From Elusimicrobiota bacterium (GTDB taxonomy: Bacteria > Elusimicrobiota > Elusimicrobia > UBA1565 > UBA9628), in contig JACRDT010000015.1 of the NCBI GenBank assembly GCA_016212795.1, forward strand, positions 1-64,000: 64,000 bases of DNA, read 5' to 3'. The first letter of the stretch is position 1. Every line of letters starts with the position of its first letter. Both the position numbers and the translations under genes were made by a program. Below are positions 49,674 through 58,250 of the stretch, piece after piece. The notes below the pieces were generated by a model. It worked only from the letters and a program-made list of their open reading frames with translations, was not told where the DNA came from and made no database searches.

Positions 49674-50611
49674 CCGCGCCTGTCCTTGAGGATGGCCAGG
49701 TAGGCGTCCTCGATGCCGCCGCCCACCTCGCCGAAGAAGGTGACCGGCACGCCGGCGTCCACCAGGCGCTTGAGGAGCGCGGCCAGGGCCGCGTCGTCCG
49801 CGGCGAAATCGAAGGTCCGGTCCTCCTTCCCCTTCTCCAGGCCGCGCACCCTGGGGTCGGCGCTCAAGACCCTGTCGGCCGCCTCCCAGCCGCCCGAGGC
49901 CTTCAGCCGGACCGCGCGTCCGCGGCCGAGCGACCCGCGCACCTCGCCGACGGGGCCCGAGGCGGCCAGGACGCCGCGCTGCAGGATGGCCACGTGGGTG
50001 CAGTAGTCCTCGAGCTCGGAGAGGATGTGCGACGAGACGATCAGGGTCTTGCCCTCCTGGGCCAGGCGGCGGAAGAGCACCTGCAGCTCGTGGCGGGACT
50101 CCGGGTCGAGGCCGGCGGCCGGCTCGTCGAGCAGGAGCAGCGGCGGGTCATGGAGGAGCGTGCGCGCGATGCCCAGCTTCTGGCGCATGCCGCGCGACAA
50201 AGACTCGATGGGGCTCTGCACCCGGTCCTTCAGGCCCACCGCGGCCAAGGCGTCCATGAGGCGCACCGGCGACTGGTACTCGTTGAGGCGGTAGGCCCGC
50301 GCGAAGTACTCGAGGTACTCCACGACGCGCAGCTCCTCGTAGAGCCCGAAGAAGTCGGGCAGGTAGCCGAGCAGGGCGTGCACGTCGCGGGGGTGTTCGC
50401 GGATGTCGACGCCGCTCACCACGGCCGTCCCGCTCGTGGGCTCGAGGAGCCCGGCCATCATGCGCAGCATGGTCGTCTTGCCCGCGCCGTTGGGGCCCAC
50501 GAGGGCGAAGACCGCCCCCTCCTCCACCGCGAAGCTCGCGTCGCACACGGCCACCGTGTCGCCGAACTCGCGGCGCAGCCCCCGCGTCTCCACCATCGTC
50601 TTGTTGGCCAT
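49670..50611 (-). CDS. ABC transporter ATP-binding protein
   Basis: This is a 313-residue ATPase: Walker A VGPNGAGKTTMLRMMAG, Q-loop region ALLGYLPDFFGLYEELRV (with Leu-Pro where Gln is usual), signature SLSRGMRQKLGIARTLL, Walker B PLLLLDEPAAGLDP and switch His in VSSHILSEL. The signature SRGM in place of SGGQ is common in the CcmA/NatA-like exporters. A C-terminal region of about 85 residues follows. It pairs with the overlapping permease gene. It starts 2 bases after the alcohol dehydrogenase gene stop, so the three genes form one operon. Confidence 0.9.
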   Translation of the reverse strand: MANKTMVETRGLRREFGDTVAVCDASFAVEEGAVFALVGPNGAGKTTMLRMMAGLLEPTSGTAVVSGVDIREHPRDVHALLGYLPDFFGLYEELRVVEYLEYFARAYRLNEYQSPVRLMDALAAVGLKDRVQSPIESLSRGMRQKLGIARTLLHDPPLLLLDEPAAGLDPESRHELQVLFRRLAQEGKTLIVSSHILSELEDYCTHVAILQRGVLAASGPVGEVRGSLGRGRAVRLKASGGWEAADRVLSADPRVRGLEKGKEDRTFDFAADDAALAALLKRLVDAGVPVTFFGEVGGGIEDAYLAILKDRRG

Positions 50612-50613
50612 GC

Positions 50614-51810
50614 TCACTTCCCGGTCCCGGCGATGCGGCTCATCAGGATGCCGCGGACCTCCTCCATCTCGAGGGCAACGGGGTTCTCCTTCATGCCGGC
50701 CGAGTCGATCACCTTCCGGATGTCCCAGGGCTTGACCCCGTAGTCGGCCAGCGAGCCGATGTTGAGCTCCCCGACCCACTCCCTGACCTTCTCGACGAGG
50801 AGGTCCGGCGAGCGCTCGGTGTCTGCCGGGTCGCAGCCGCACAGCAGCGCCCCCACGCGGGCATACTTGAGCAGCGCCGGGTGGCCGGCCCCGCCGCGGG
50901 CGCGCAGGGCCCGGATGTTGGTGGCGATGGCGGGCGCGGCCAGCGTCCCGCAGACGACCCCGTGCGGGATGGGGAAGAGCCCGCCGATGGGCCCCGCCAG
51001 CCCGTGGATGATGCCCAGGCCCGCGTTGGCGAGCGCGACCCCGGACAGGAACGCCGCGTAGGACATGGCCGAGCGCGCGTTGATGTCGCGGCCGGCGCCC
51101 GTGCAGGCCAGGAGCAGGTTCTCGTTGAGGAGCTCCAGCCCGCTCCAGGCCAGCGCGTCGGTGAGCGGGTTGGCGATGGAGGAGACGTAGCCCTCGATGA
51201 GGTGGGTGAAGGCGTCCACCCCGCACGCCGCCGACACGTCCTGCGGGCAGTACAGGGTGAGCTTGGGGTCGACCACCGCCACCTCCGGCACGAAGTTCTC
51301 GTGGCGCAGGGACTTCTTGAAGCCGTCGCGGCCGACGCGGCTGAGGACGGCGTTCTTCGTCGCCTCGCTGCCGGTCCCCGCGGTGGTCGGCACCGCGATG
51401 AACGGCAGCTTGGAGCCGCAGGGCTGGCGCTTGCCCACCCCCTCGAGGAGCTCCATCACGGAGACGTTCTCCGTCAGCATGGCGGCGAGGGCCTTGCCCG
51501 CGTCCATGACGCTCCCTCCGCCCACGGCGATGACCACGTCCACTTCCTTCTCGCGGTACTCGGTCACGGTCGAGTCCACGAAGTCGGGCGTCGGCTCGCC
51601 CGCCACCGCCACGTGGAACACCTCGAGCCCGCGGCTCTTGAGGGTCTTGATGACAGCGGCCAGCATCCCCGACTTCTCCAGCGACTGCCCCCCCGTCACG
51701 AGCAGGGCCGTGCTGCCCATGGAGAGCGCGATCCCGGGCAGGTGCCCCAGGCTGCCCGGCCCGAAGACGAGCCTGGGCGTCCGGGCGAAGGCGAAGAGCG
51801 GGATCACCAT
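50614..51810 (-). CDS. iron-containing alcohol dehydrogenase
   Basis: This is a 398-residue group III alcohol dehydrogenase. VIAVGGGSVMDAGKALAAM binds NAD(P), VPTTAGTGSEATKNAVL is the second cofactor loop, and the metal ligands are Asp and His in CGVDAFTHLIEGY and the two His of GIIHGLAGPIG...PIPHGVVCG. It oxidises alcohols or reduces aldehydes in the cytoplasm; the specific substrate is not set. The ATG is overlapped by the end of an 11-codon upstream ORF. The downstream ABC genes are probably co-transcribed. Confidence 0.9.
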   Translation of the reverse strand: MVIPLFAFARTPRLVFGPGSLGHLPGIALSMGSTALLVTGGQSLEKSGMLAAVIKTLKSRGLEVFHVAVAGEPTPDFVDSTVTEYREKEVDVVIAVGGGSVMDAGKALAAMLTENVSVMELLEGVGKRQPCGSKLPFIAVPTTAGTGSEATKNAVLSRVGRDGFKKSLRHENFVPEVAVVDPKLTLYCPQDVSAACGVDAFTHLIEGYVSSIANPLTDALAWSGLELLNENLLLACTGAGRDINARSAMSYAAFLSGVALANAGLGIIHGLAGPIGGLFPIPHGVVCGTLAAPAIATNIRALRARGGAGHPALLKYARVGALLCGCDPADTERSPDLLVEKVREWVGELNIGSLADYGVKPWDIRKVIDSAGMKENPVALEMEEVRGILMSRIAGTGK

Positions 51811-51839
51811 CGCCGCCTATTGACCGTCGTGACCAGCAT
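51804..51839 (-). CDS. 11-codon upstream ORF overlapping the alcohol dehydrogenase start
   Basis: ATG at 51839 encodes MLVTTVNRRRW and stops with TGA at 51804-51806, just inside the dehydrogenase gene whose ATG is 51808-51810. A GGGAGGGGAGCGAGG sequence precedes the small ORF, whereas the dehydrogenase ATG has no site of its own. Ribosomes finishing the small ORF could restart, so it may act as a coupling leader. No database support can be given. Confidence 0.4.
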   Translation of the reverse strand: MLVTTVNRRRW

Positions 51840-51886
51840 GTCCTCGCTCCCCTCCCGGCCGACCATGGCGCGACGCTACCCGGTAG

Positions 51887-51892
51887 AGTATA
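51887..51892 (-). promoter_or_regulatory. -10 box of the alcohol dehydrogenase-ABC operon
   Basis: TATACT on the minus strand, 47 bases before the upstream ORF start and 76 before the dehydrogenase ATG. No clear -35 is seen. Confidence 0.45.
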
Positions 51893-51921
51893 GCTCGGGA
51901 TGCCGGCGCGTTCAAGGCCGG

Positions 51922-52440
51922 CTAGATTTTGCCGACCAGGGGCAGCGGGAGCGCGAACAGACGCGCGCCGGCTTCCTTGTCGAGGAGGAACAAGGCCTTC
52001 TCATCCTCGAGGCGCACGACCTGACGCAGCATGGTCTCGGAGGAGTTCTCCTCCTCCACCTGCTCCTTGATGAACCACTCCAGGAACTGCTTCGTGGCGT
52101 GGTCCTTGAGGGCGATGGCCAGCTCCGCGATGGCGTGGATGGACGCCGTCACCAGCTTCTCGTGTTCCACCGTATGCTTGAAGACCTCGGTGACCGACTT
52201 GAAATCGGAGGGCGGGGCCTTGATCGCGCCGAGCTCCGCCTTGCAGCCCTGCTCGCAGATGTAGTTGAAGATGATCAGGGCGTGGCACGACTCCTCCTGC
52301 GCCTGGACGCGCATCCACTTGGCGATGCCCGGCAGGACCTTGTCCTCCAGGTACGAGGCCATCGACATGTAGAGGTACGCCGAGTAGAATTCCTTCGTGA
52401 CCTGCTCGCTCAACGCCTTCAGCATCTTCTTGTCGACCAT
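51922..52440 (-). CDS. ferritin
   Basis: This is a 172-residue ferritin of the bacterial FtnA type. The four-helix bundle carries the di-iron ligands: Glu in VTKEFYSAYLYM, Glu and His in AQEESCHALIIF, Glu in HTVEHEKLVTASI and Gln/Glu in IKEQVEEENSS. EWFIKEQVEEE is the conserved helix D start. It oxidises and stores iron in a 24-subunit cage. ATG 52440 follows GGGAGGAG by 2 to 4 bases and a leader of about 30 bases. It is a single-gene unit. Confidence 0.93.
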   Translation of the reverse strand: MVDKKMLKALSEQVTKEFYSAYLYMSMASYLEDKVLPGIAKWMRVQAQEESCHALIIFNYICEQGCKAELGAIKAPPSDFKSVTEVFKHTVEHEKLVTASIHAIAELAIALKDHATKQFLEWFIKEQVEEENSSETMLRQVVRLEDEKALFLLDKEAGARLFALPLPLVGKI

Positions 52441-52476
52441 GACTCCTCCCAGGCTCCTCCGCCTTCGTTCCCGCGT

Positions 52477-52485
52477 ATGATAACA
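52477..52485 (-). promoter_or_regulatory. extended -10 of the ferritin gene
   Basis: Minus strand TGtTATCAT (TATCAT at 52477-52482) lies 36 bases before the ATG. The transcript has a leader with a strong ribosome site, in contrast to the leaderless-type promoters nearby. No iron-box palindrome was recognised. Confidence 0.55.
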
Positions 52486-52509
52486 AATACTTGAATCCGC
52501 CGGCGCCGA

Positions 52510-54669
52510 ATGTGTTTGATGTCTCCGGACCCGGCCCCAAGGACCATGATCTTCCCACCCGAGTCGGAACCCGCCGTCGCGTGGCGGCTGCATCCCCGCT
52601 GGGCTCCGCGGGCCGCCCTGCTGTGGCTGCTCCTGGCCGGCGTCGCCTTCTACACGGGCCCTTCCGTGGGGAGCCACTGGAAGACGTGGTCCTCCTGGCT
52701 CGGCGCCCTCCCTCCGCTCCACCGGGCCACGCCGGCGGCCTGGCTGAGGTTCCTCGGGGGAGCGGGGTGGCTCCTCCTGTTCCACGCCTGCGCCGCCGGT
52801 CCGGGGCTCGTCCTGCTGCGGTCCCTGAGGCTCTCCTGCGAGGACAGGCTCGAGCGCCTCCTGCTCGGCTCGGCCCTCGGCTGGGGACTGCTGGGCATGT
52901 CCATGCTGGGGTGGGGCCTCATGCGCCTGTGGCGGCCGTGGACGCTCGGCGTGACGCTATCGGCAGGGGCCGCCTGCCTGCTCCTGGCCTGGCGGCAAGA
53001 CCGCCGCCGGGATGCTCGGCCGGCGGCGGAGCCGACGGCCGCCGTGCCCTGGACGGCGTGGGAGGCCTTCCTCGCCGCGGTCCTCGCGGCCTTCGCGGCA
53101 TTCGGCTTCTTCGGCGCTTCCATGCCGGAGATCTTCTACGACGCCCTGGTCTACCACCTGGCCCTGCCCGACCTGTACTGGATCCGCGGCGGCATCGTCC
53201 CGACGCCGGAGAACCTGTTCTCGGGCCTCCCGTTCCTGGTGCAGATGTGCTACGGCGCGGCCCTCCCGGTGGGAGGCGACCACCTCTGCCGGCTCCTCCA
53301 TTGCTCCTTCGGCTGGGCGGCCGCTCTCGCCGTCTTCGCGCTGGGCCGGCGGTTCGGCGGCAGGAGCTCGGGCCTCCTGGCCGCGGCGTTCTACCTGTCC
53401 ATCCCGCTGCAGGGAGCGATGTCCTGGAAGACCGCGGTCGAGAACGGGCAGGCCATGTTCCAGACCGCGGCCCTGCTGGCCTGCGCCCGGCTGCTTTCGG
53501 CGCGCGGCCCGGCGCGGCGGTGGGCCGCGGCCGCGGGCCTGTTGACGGGCTTCGCCATGGGCTCGAAATACCAGGCCTGGCCGGCGCTCCCCGTCCTGAC
53601 CCTCGCCCTATGGCGGCTGCGGCGGGGACACGCCCAGGGGCGGCGCGACGCGGCGGTCTTCGCGGCCGCCGCGGTCCTGGCCGTCGCGCCGTGGTGCGCC
53701 AAGGACCTGGCGCACTACGGGAACCCCTTGTACCCGCTCTTCGCGGGAGAGGCCGGGCCGCGCTGGCGGGAGTTCCTGCTGGACGCGCAGAGCGTCGACC
53801 CCCGGGCAGTCCTCACCTCGCGGGAAGGGCTCGCCTCGTGGTTCACCCACCCCTGGCGCATCACCCTCGAGAGCGCCAACCACGGCGCGATGCTCCTGCT
53901 GGCGCTGCCCGCCGTGCTGCTAGGCCGCTTCCGGGACGCCGGGGCGCGGCTCTGCTGGCTCGCCTGGCTCGGGCTATGGGCCTCCTGGAGCCTCACCTCC
54001 AGCATGGTCCGCTTCCTGCTGCCCCACCTTCCCGCGGCGTGCGTCCTGACCGCCTTGATGGTGGAAGAGGGTCTCGCCCGTCGACCGCGCGCGGCGGTCC
54101 GGGCCGGCCTGGGGTACGCCCTGCTGTTCAACTTCGCCTACCTGACCCTCTGGTTCAGGCTACTCGGGGCGACCGACGTCGCGCTCGGGCGGGAGCGGGA
54201 GGCCGATTACCTCCGGGCGCCGCATTTCTCCTACCACCACCCGCCCTACGCCGCCATCGAGTTCGCCAACGCCGCCCTCCCCGCCGACGCGAAGATCCTC
54301 TTCCTGGGAGAGGGGCGCCGCTACTTCTGCCGGCGGGACACGCTCGCCTCCACCTACTACGACCCCTACCCGTTCCACGCCTGGCTGGCCGCCGGCGCCA
54401 CGGTGGAGGACCTCGCGAGGGAGTTCAAGTCGGCCGGGGTCACCCACGTCCTCGTCAACAGGCTCGAGCTCGGGCGGTGGCAGGCCACGGACCGCAAGCA
54501 CCTGCGGCTGACGCCGGGGCAGAAGTCCCTCTGGCAGGAGTACATGGCGCGGCACGGGCGCCTCCTCTTCGAACACCGGCTCCCGGGCCGCGACGGCCGC
54601 CCGCTCAGCGAGACCGCGGTCTACGAGCTGATGCCCGCCCCCTCGAAGCCGTCAGCCGGGGGAGGGTAA
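52510..54669 (+). CDS. GT-C fold (ArnT/PMT-like) membrane glycosyltransferase
   Basis: This is a 719-residue membrane protein with around a dozen hydrophobic helices and a soluble C-terminal portion of about 170 residues. The first external loop has EIFYDALVYHLALPDLYW, where the acidic and Tyr/His positions fit the catalytic Asp/Glu loop of GT39/PMT-type enzymes that use polyprenyl-phosphate sugars. Later segments (FGGRSSGLLAAAFYLSIPLQ, GSKYQAWPALPVLTLALW) match the family pattern. The start is uncertain among ATGs at 52510, 52519 and 52546. It ends 18 bases inside the convergent lon gene. Confidence 0.75.
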   Translation: MCLMSPDPAPRTMIFPPESEPAVAWRLHPRWAPRAALLWLLLAGVAFYTGPSVGSHWKTWSSWLGALPPLHRATPAAWLRFLGGAGWLLLFHACAAGPGLVLLRSLRLSCEDRLERLLLGSALGWGLLGMSMLGWGLMRLWRPWTLGVTLSAGAACLLLAWRQDRRRDARPAAEPTAAVPWTAWEAFLAAVLAAFAAFGFFGASMPEIFYDALVYHLALPDLYWIRGGIVPTPENLFSGLPFLVQMCYGAALPVGGDHLCRLLHCSFGWAAALAVFALGRRFGGRSSGLLAAAFYLSIPLQGAMSWKTAVENGQAMFQTAALLACARLLSARGPARRWAAAAGLLTGFAMGSKYQAWPALPVLTLALWRLRRGHAQGRRDAAVFAAAAVLAVAPWCAKDLAHYGNPLYPLFAGEAGPRWREFLLDAQSVDPRAVLTSREGLASWFTHPWRITLESANHGAMLLLALPAVLLGRFRDAGARLCWLAWLGLWASWSLTSSMVRFLLPHLPAACVLTALMVEEGLARRPRAAVRAGLGYALLFNFAYLTLWFRLLGATDVALGREREADYLRAPHFSYHHPPYAAIEFANAALPADAKILFLGEGRRYFCRRDTLASTYYDPYPFHAWLAAGATVEDLAREFKSAGVTHVLVNRLELGRWQATDRKHLRLTPGQKSLWQEYMARHGRLLFEHRLPGRDGRPLSETAVYELMPAPSKPSAGGG

Positions 54670-57459
54670 AGGCTCGAGCGCCTCCGCGAAGACCTGGTCG
54701 ATGTGCCTGACCGGGATCAGGCGCATGTCCCCGCGGACCTCCTCCGGGATCGACTCCACGTCCCGCAGGTTGGCCTCCGGGAAGATCACCGTGCGGTAGC
54801 CCGCCCGGTGGGCGGCCATCACCTTCTGCTTGAGGCCGCCGATGGGCAGGACCCGGCCGGTCAGCGTGATCTCGCCGGTCATGGCGATGCCGTCCTTGAC
54901 CTTGCGGCCGCTCAGGCGGCTGGCCATGGCCGCGGCCATCGTGACGCCGGCGGACGGACCGTCGATGGGGCCCGCCGGGGTGAAGGCGATCTCGATGTCC
55001 ACGCTCCGGAACTTCTCCTCGGGGATGCCGAGCATCCCGGCCACGGTGCGCAGGTAGGCGTAGACGTTGTGCGCGGAATCGTCGATCATCTCGAGCATCT
55101 GCCGGCGCAGGCGCAGGACCCCGCTGCCGGGGTAAGCCACGACCTCCACGTTGAAAGCGGTGCCGCCCAAGCCGCTCACCGCCAGGGCCGTCGCCACGCC
55201 CACGTCGTTGGGCGCCGCCTCCCGGGAGGAATAGCGGGGGACGCCGAGGTATTTCTCCACGCCCTCGGCGCCCAGGAGGCCCGGGGCCGGCAGGCCCTTG
55301 GTCTCCATCCACGCCGCGACGCGGCGCATGAGGGTCGCGATCCTCTCGCGCAGGGTGCGCACGCCCGCCTCGCGGGTGTAGCCCTCGATGATGGCCCGCA
55401 CGGCCTCGTCGCTCAAGCGCGCCTCCTCGGGCGTCAGGCCGCTCTGCCGGCGCATCTCGTCGACGATGTGGCGCTGCGCGATGCCGACTTTCTCGAGCAT
55501 GGTGTAGCCCGAGAACTCGATGATCTCCATGCGGTCGCGCAGGGGCGCCGGGATGCGGTCGAGCTCGTTGGCGGTCGCGATGAAGAGGACCTCCGACAGG
55601 TCGTAGGGCACGTCCATGTAGCGGTCCCGGAACGTGTCGTTCTGGGCCGGGTCGAGGATCTCGAGCAGGGCCGCGGTCGGGTCGCCCTTGCTGCCCTCCT
55701 GGCCGAGCTTGTCGACCTCGTCGAGCAGCATCACGGGGTTGACCGTGCCGGCCTCCTTCATCTTGCGGATGATGCCGCCGGGCTGGGAGCCCAGGTAGGT
55801 GCGGCCGTGGCCGCGCAGCTCGGTCTCGTCGTTGACCCCGCCCAGGGAGAGGCGCACGAACCTGCGGCCCATGGACTCGGCGATGGCCGAGGCGATGGAG
55901 GTCTTGCCCACGCCCGGCGGGCCGGTGAAGCAGATGATGGCGCCTTTCTTGGAGCCGGTCCTCTTGCGCAGCGCCAGGAACTCCAGGATGCGCTCCTTGA
56001 CCTCGGCGAGCCCCGCATGGCGCTCGTCGAGGATGGCGCCGGCCCGCGCCAGGTCGATGCTGTCCTCGGTTCGCTCGGCCCAGGGAAGGCCCGTCAGCCA
56101 GTCGAGGTACGTCTCGAGCTTCTGCCCCTCGGCGTCGCCTTGGCGGTAGCGCGCGAGACGCTCGAGCTCGGCGAGGGCGTGCTCCCGGGTCCCGGCCGGC
56201 ATGCCGGACCGTTCGATCCTCTCGCGCAAGACCTCCACGGGGTCCTTCTTGGCGTCGGCCCGGGGCGCGGGCTTGGAGCCCGGGCGGGAAGCCGGCGTCT
56301 TGGGGGAGGGCTTCCCGGCCGGCGCGCCGTCCTCTTCCTCGCCCAGGAAGCTCATCAGGAAGGGCTGGACGGCGACATAGAGCGGGCTCGCCTTCCCGCT
56401 GCGCAGGAGCTCCCTCACCGCGTCCCGGTCGTCATCCGGCATGGAGGGCATGCGGCCGAACGAGGCGAAGTGGTTCTTCCTCACCCACGCGAGGGCGTCC
56501 CTGAGCCCGGCGCCATCCGCCATGCCCGGCTCGCTCAGGATGTCCTGGAGGACGAGCAGGGTGGAGTTGAGCGCGAGCGGCAGGACGACCTCCTTGTCCC
56601 TGGACGAGGCCGGCGTCTTCACCAGGGCCAAGGCGAGCTTGTTGAAGAACACCGCGGCCTGCGCGTGCCCCGCCGGCGCGCCGCCGTTGAAGAGCCGCAC
56701 CGCCTTGGCCGCGGCTCCGGCGTCCTGCGTCGCGGACACCCGGGCGGCGGCCTCCCGGACGGCCTTGCTGAACTTCACGTGGAACCGGGTGCCGTCGGTG
56801 AAACGCACGAGCCGGCCGGCGTCCATCAGGACGGCGACGAAACGGGACTCGGGGATGCGAGCCTGAGCCGCCAGGGCCGCGATGTCGTCGCCGTAGAGGA
56901 CGGCCCCGGGGTCGGGGCCGCGGTCGAGGATGCCCAGGACCTCGGCCCGCAGACCGGCGGGATCCTGCCCCGGCTCGGGCGCGTCGCCGTCGGAGGGCCG
57001 GGCGCCGTCGAAGCTCTTGTCCGCGGCGGCCTTGAGGTCCGCGTCCCGGGCCCCGGGCTCGGCCGCCAGCGGGAGCCGCGCCATGTCGGCCAGGACGGCG
57101 CCGCTCATGGCAGCCGCCGCAGGAGCCCCGGGAGCCTGCGGCGCCGGAAGGACGGGCGCCTGGACCGCGGGCGCCTCCGGCAGGACCGACACGGGCACGG
57201 GGAGGCCCAGCGCCTGCGGCGCGGCGGACAGCGACACCAGGGAAGGGGCCCGCAGGCCGCCGTTCGGCACGGCCGAGAGACCCGGGCCCGAGCCGAGGGA
57301 AGGAAGGGTGAGCGTCAGGCCCGCGGCCTGGGCGCCGGCGGCGGGCACGGGCCTGGCCGGAACGCGGACGACACTCCCGGCCCAGGCCGGCAAGGACGGC
57401 AGGAACCAGGCGACCCCAGCCGTCGCCACGCACAGCCGCAGCATCCTCGAAGCGTACAT
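54652..57459 (-). CDS. lon: Lon-type ATP-dependent protease with signal peptide
   Basis: This is a 935-residue protein. Residues 1-28 form a signal peptide (LCVATAGVAWFLPSLPAWAG), then an Ala/Pro-rich linker with DKSFDGARPSD near 145-155, and an unrecognised helical region to about 400 where the Lon substrate-binding domain should be. The AAA+ module follows (GPPGVGKT near 515, VMLLDEVDKLG, sensor 2 TREAGVRTLRERI) and the Lon protease domain with catalytic Ser in IDGPSAGVTM near 834 and Lys in IGGLKQKVMAA near 875. The catalytic core is intact. An ATP-dependent protease with an export signal is surprising. ATG 57444 is an alternative start. Confidence 0.88.
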   Translation of the reverse strand: MYASRMLRLCVATAGVAWFLPSLPAWAGSVVRVPARPVPAAGAQAAGLTLTLPSLGSGPGLSAVPNGGLRAPSLVSLSAAPQALGLPVPVSVLPEAPAVQAPVLPAPQAPGAPAAAAMSGAVLADMARLPLAAEPGARDADLKAAADKSFDGARPSDGDAPEPGQDPAGLRAEVLGILDRGPDPGAVLYGDDIAALAAQARIPESRFVAVLMDAGRLVRFTDGTRFHVKFSKAVREAAARVSATQDAGAAAKAVRLFNGGAPAGHAQAAVFFNKLALALVKTPASSRDKEVVLPLALNSTLLVLQDILSEPGMADGAGLRDALAWVRKNHFASFGRMPSMPDDDRDAVRELLRSGKASPLYVAVQPFLMSFLGEEEDGAPAGKPSPKTPASRPGSKPAPRADAKKDPVEVLRERIERSGMPAGTREHALAELERLARYRQGDAEGQKLETYLDWLTGLPWAERTEDSIDLARAGAILDERHAGLAEVKERILEFLALRKRTGSKKGAIICFTGPPGVGKTSIASAIAESMGRRFVRLSLGGVNDETELRGHGRTYLGSQPGGIIRKMKEAGTVNPVMLLDEVDKLGQEGSKGDPTAALLEILDPAQNDTFRDRYMDVPYDLSEVLFIATANELDRIPAPLRDRMEIIEFSGYTMLEKVGIAQRHIVDEMRRQSGLTPEEARLSDEAVRAIIEGYTREAGVRTLRERIATLMRRVAAWMETKGLPAPGLLGAEGVEKYLGVPRYSSREAAPNDVGVATALAVSGLGGTAFNVEVVAYPGSGVLRLRRQMLEMIDDSAHNVYAYLRTVAGMLGIPEEKFRSVDIEIAFTPAGPIDGPSAGVTMAAAMASRLSGRKVKDGIAMTGEITLTGRVLPIGGLKQKVMAAHRAGYRTVIFPEANLRDVESIPEEVRGDMRLIPVRHIDQVFAEALEPLPSPG

Positions 57460-57586
57460 TCTCCCCCCACCCGATGAGAACGACCGGGAGAGTATCTCAA
57501 ATCACGGGGAGGATCCGGATGAGACGAAGGGGCAGCCGGCCGGCGGATTCCGGGCCCCCTCGCGGTGGGCCCTAAGTCCTAAGGGG

Positions 57587-58144
57587 CTATCTCTTCCCGG
57601 CGGCCTCGATCTGGGCGTCGCGCGACGGGTTCTCCGGGACGGGCGCGACCCGCGGCAGGGCATACTCGGCGAAGGGGTCGGGACTGCCCCCGACATCGAT
57701 CTCGGCGATGCGCTTCTCGCACTCCGAGCGTGTCTTGCGGGCGGTCCGGACCACCTTCTGGAGGACGGCCCGGGCCTCGGCGGGCGCTATGGACAGCAGC
57801 TTCTCGACCTTCGACTCGACCTCGGCGGCGGCCTCGGCGAGCCGCCGCGCCGCGACCCGCGCCCCCTGCTCTCGCTCCACGGCGGCCCAGTTCACCGCCC
57901 CCCTGGCCTTCTTCAAGTCCTGGAGCAGCAGCTTGGCCTCGGCGACGATCTCCTGGCTCGGGCCGTTGTCCCGCGCCAGGCTCTCCAGCCTCGCAGCGCG
58001 CTTCTGCGCGCCTTCGGTCCTGTCCGCCGCGCAGCCGGCGTTCTTGCCCGCCGTCAACTCCCCGGCGGGCTGCCCCTGAGCGGCGAGCATCCCGCAGAAG
58101 AGACCGGCGAACACCAGCGGCAGGATGCCCGGCGTCATCGTCAT
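57587..58144 (-). CDS. exported helical protein of unknown function
   Basis: This 185-residue protein is not recognised. A signal peptide (MTMTPGILPLVFAGLFCGML, cleavage near AAQG) precedes a Lys/Arg/Ala/Glu-rich helical body (EIVAEAKLLLQDLKKARGAV, VESKVEKLLSIAPAEARAVL) with two further Cys. The C terminus is Pro/Arg-containing. It has its own -10 box and lies 127 bases ahead of the lon start on the same strand, so partial co-transcription with lon is possible. ATG 58138 is an equally likely start, given the promoter position. Confidence 0.6.
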   Translation of the reverse strand: MTMTPGILPLVFAGLFCGMLAAQGQPAGELTAGKNAGCAADRTEGAQKRAARLESLARDNGPSQEIVAEAKLLLQDLKKARGAVNWAAVEREQGARVAARRLAEAAAEVESKVEKLLSIAPAEARAVLQKVVRTARKTRSECEKRIAEIDVGGSPDPFAEYALPRVAPVPENPSRDAQIEAAGKR

Positions 58145-58149
58145 AGGGT

Positions 58150-58155
58150 AGCATA
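58150..58155 (-). promoter_or_regulatory. -10 box of the 57587-58144 gene
   Basis: TATGCT on the minus strand, 5 bases before ATG 58144 and 11 before ATG 58138. Compared with the 6-9 base spacing elsewhere it does not settle the start. Confidence 0.4.
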
Positions 58156-58237
58156 CTCTGCGAGGCCCAGGCATCCCTAGGCCTTTTTTCGCCCGCCGAT
58201 TGCCCCGATGGCCATCGCCCGCCGGAGCCGGGCCGTC

Positions 58238-58243
58238 TATCCT
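58238..58243 (+). promoter_or_regulatory. -10 box of the second MFS gene, leaderless type
   Basis: TATCCT ends 7 bases before the ATG at 58251, the same geometry as the other leaderless-type genes. Confidence 0.5.
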
Positions 58244-58250
58244 ATATACC

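Noticed and set aside
52441..52509. Fur-box or iron-regulatory palindrome before ferritin
   Set aside because: Only the -10 box and ribosome site could be recognised; no 19-base iron box was seen.
53010..53040. Possible fourth copy of the family B repeat in the GT-C gene
   Set aside because: Only a short stretch around gatgctcggccgg is similar and the rest does not align; not above what GC-rich composition allows.
58163..58195. Terminator-like AGGCC...GGCCTTTTTT hairpin
   Set aside because: No gene on the plus strand ends upstream of it, and the loop is long for the short stem; it could be a chance feature in the leader region.
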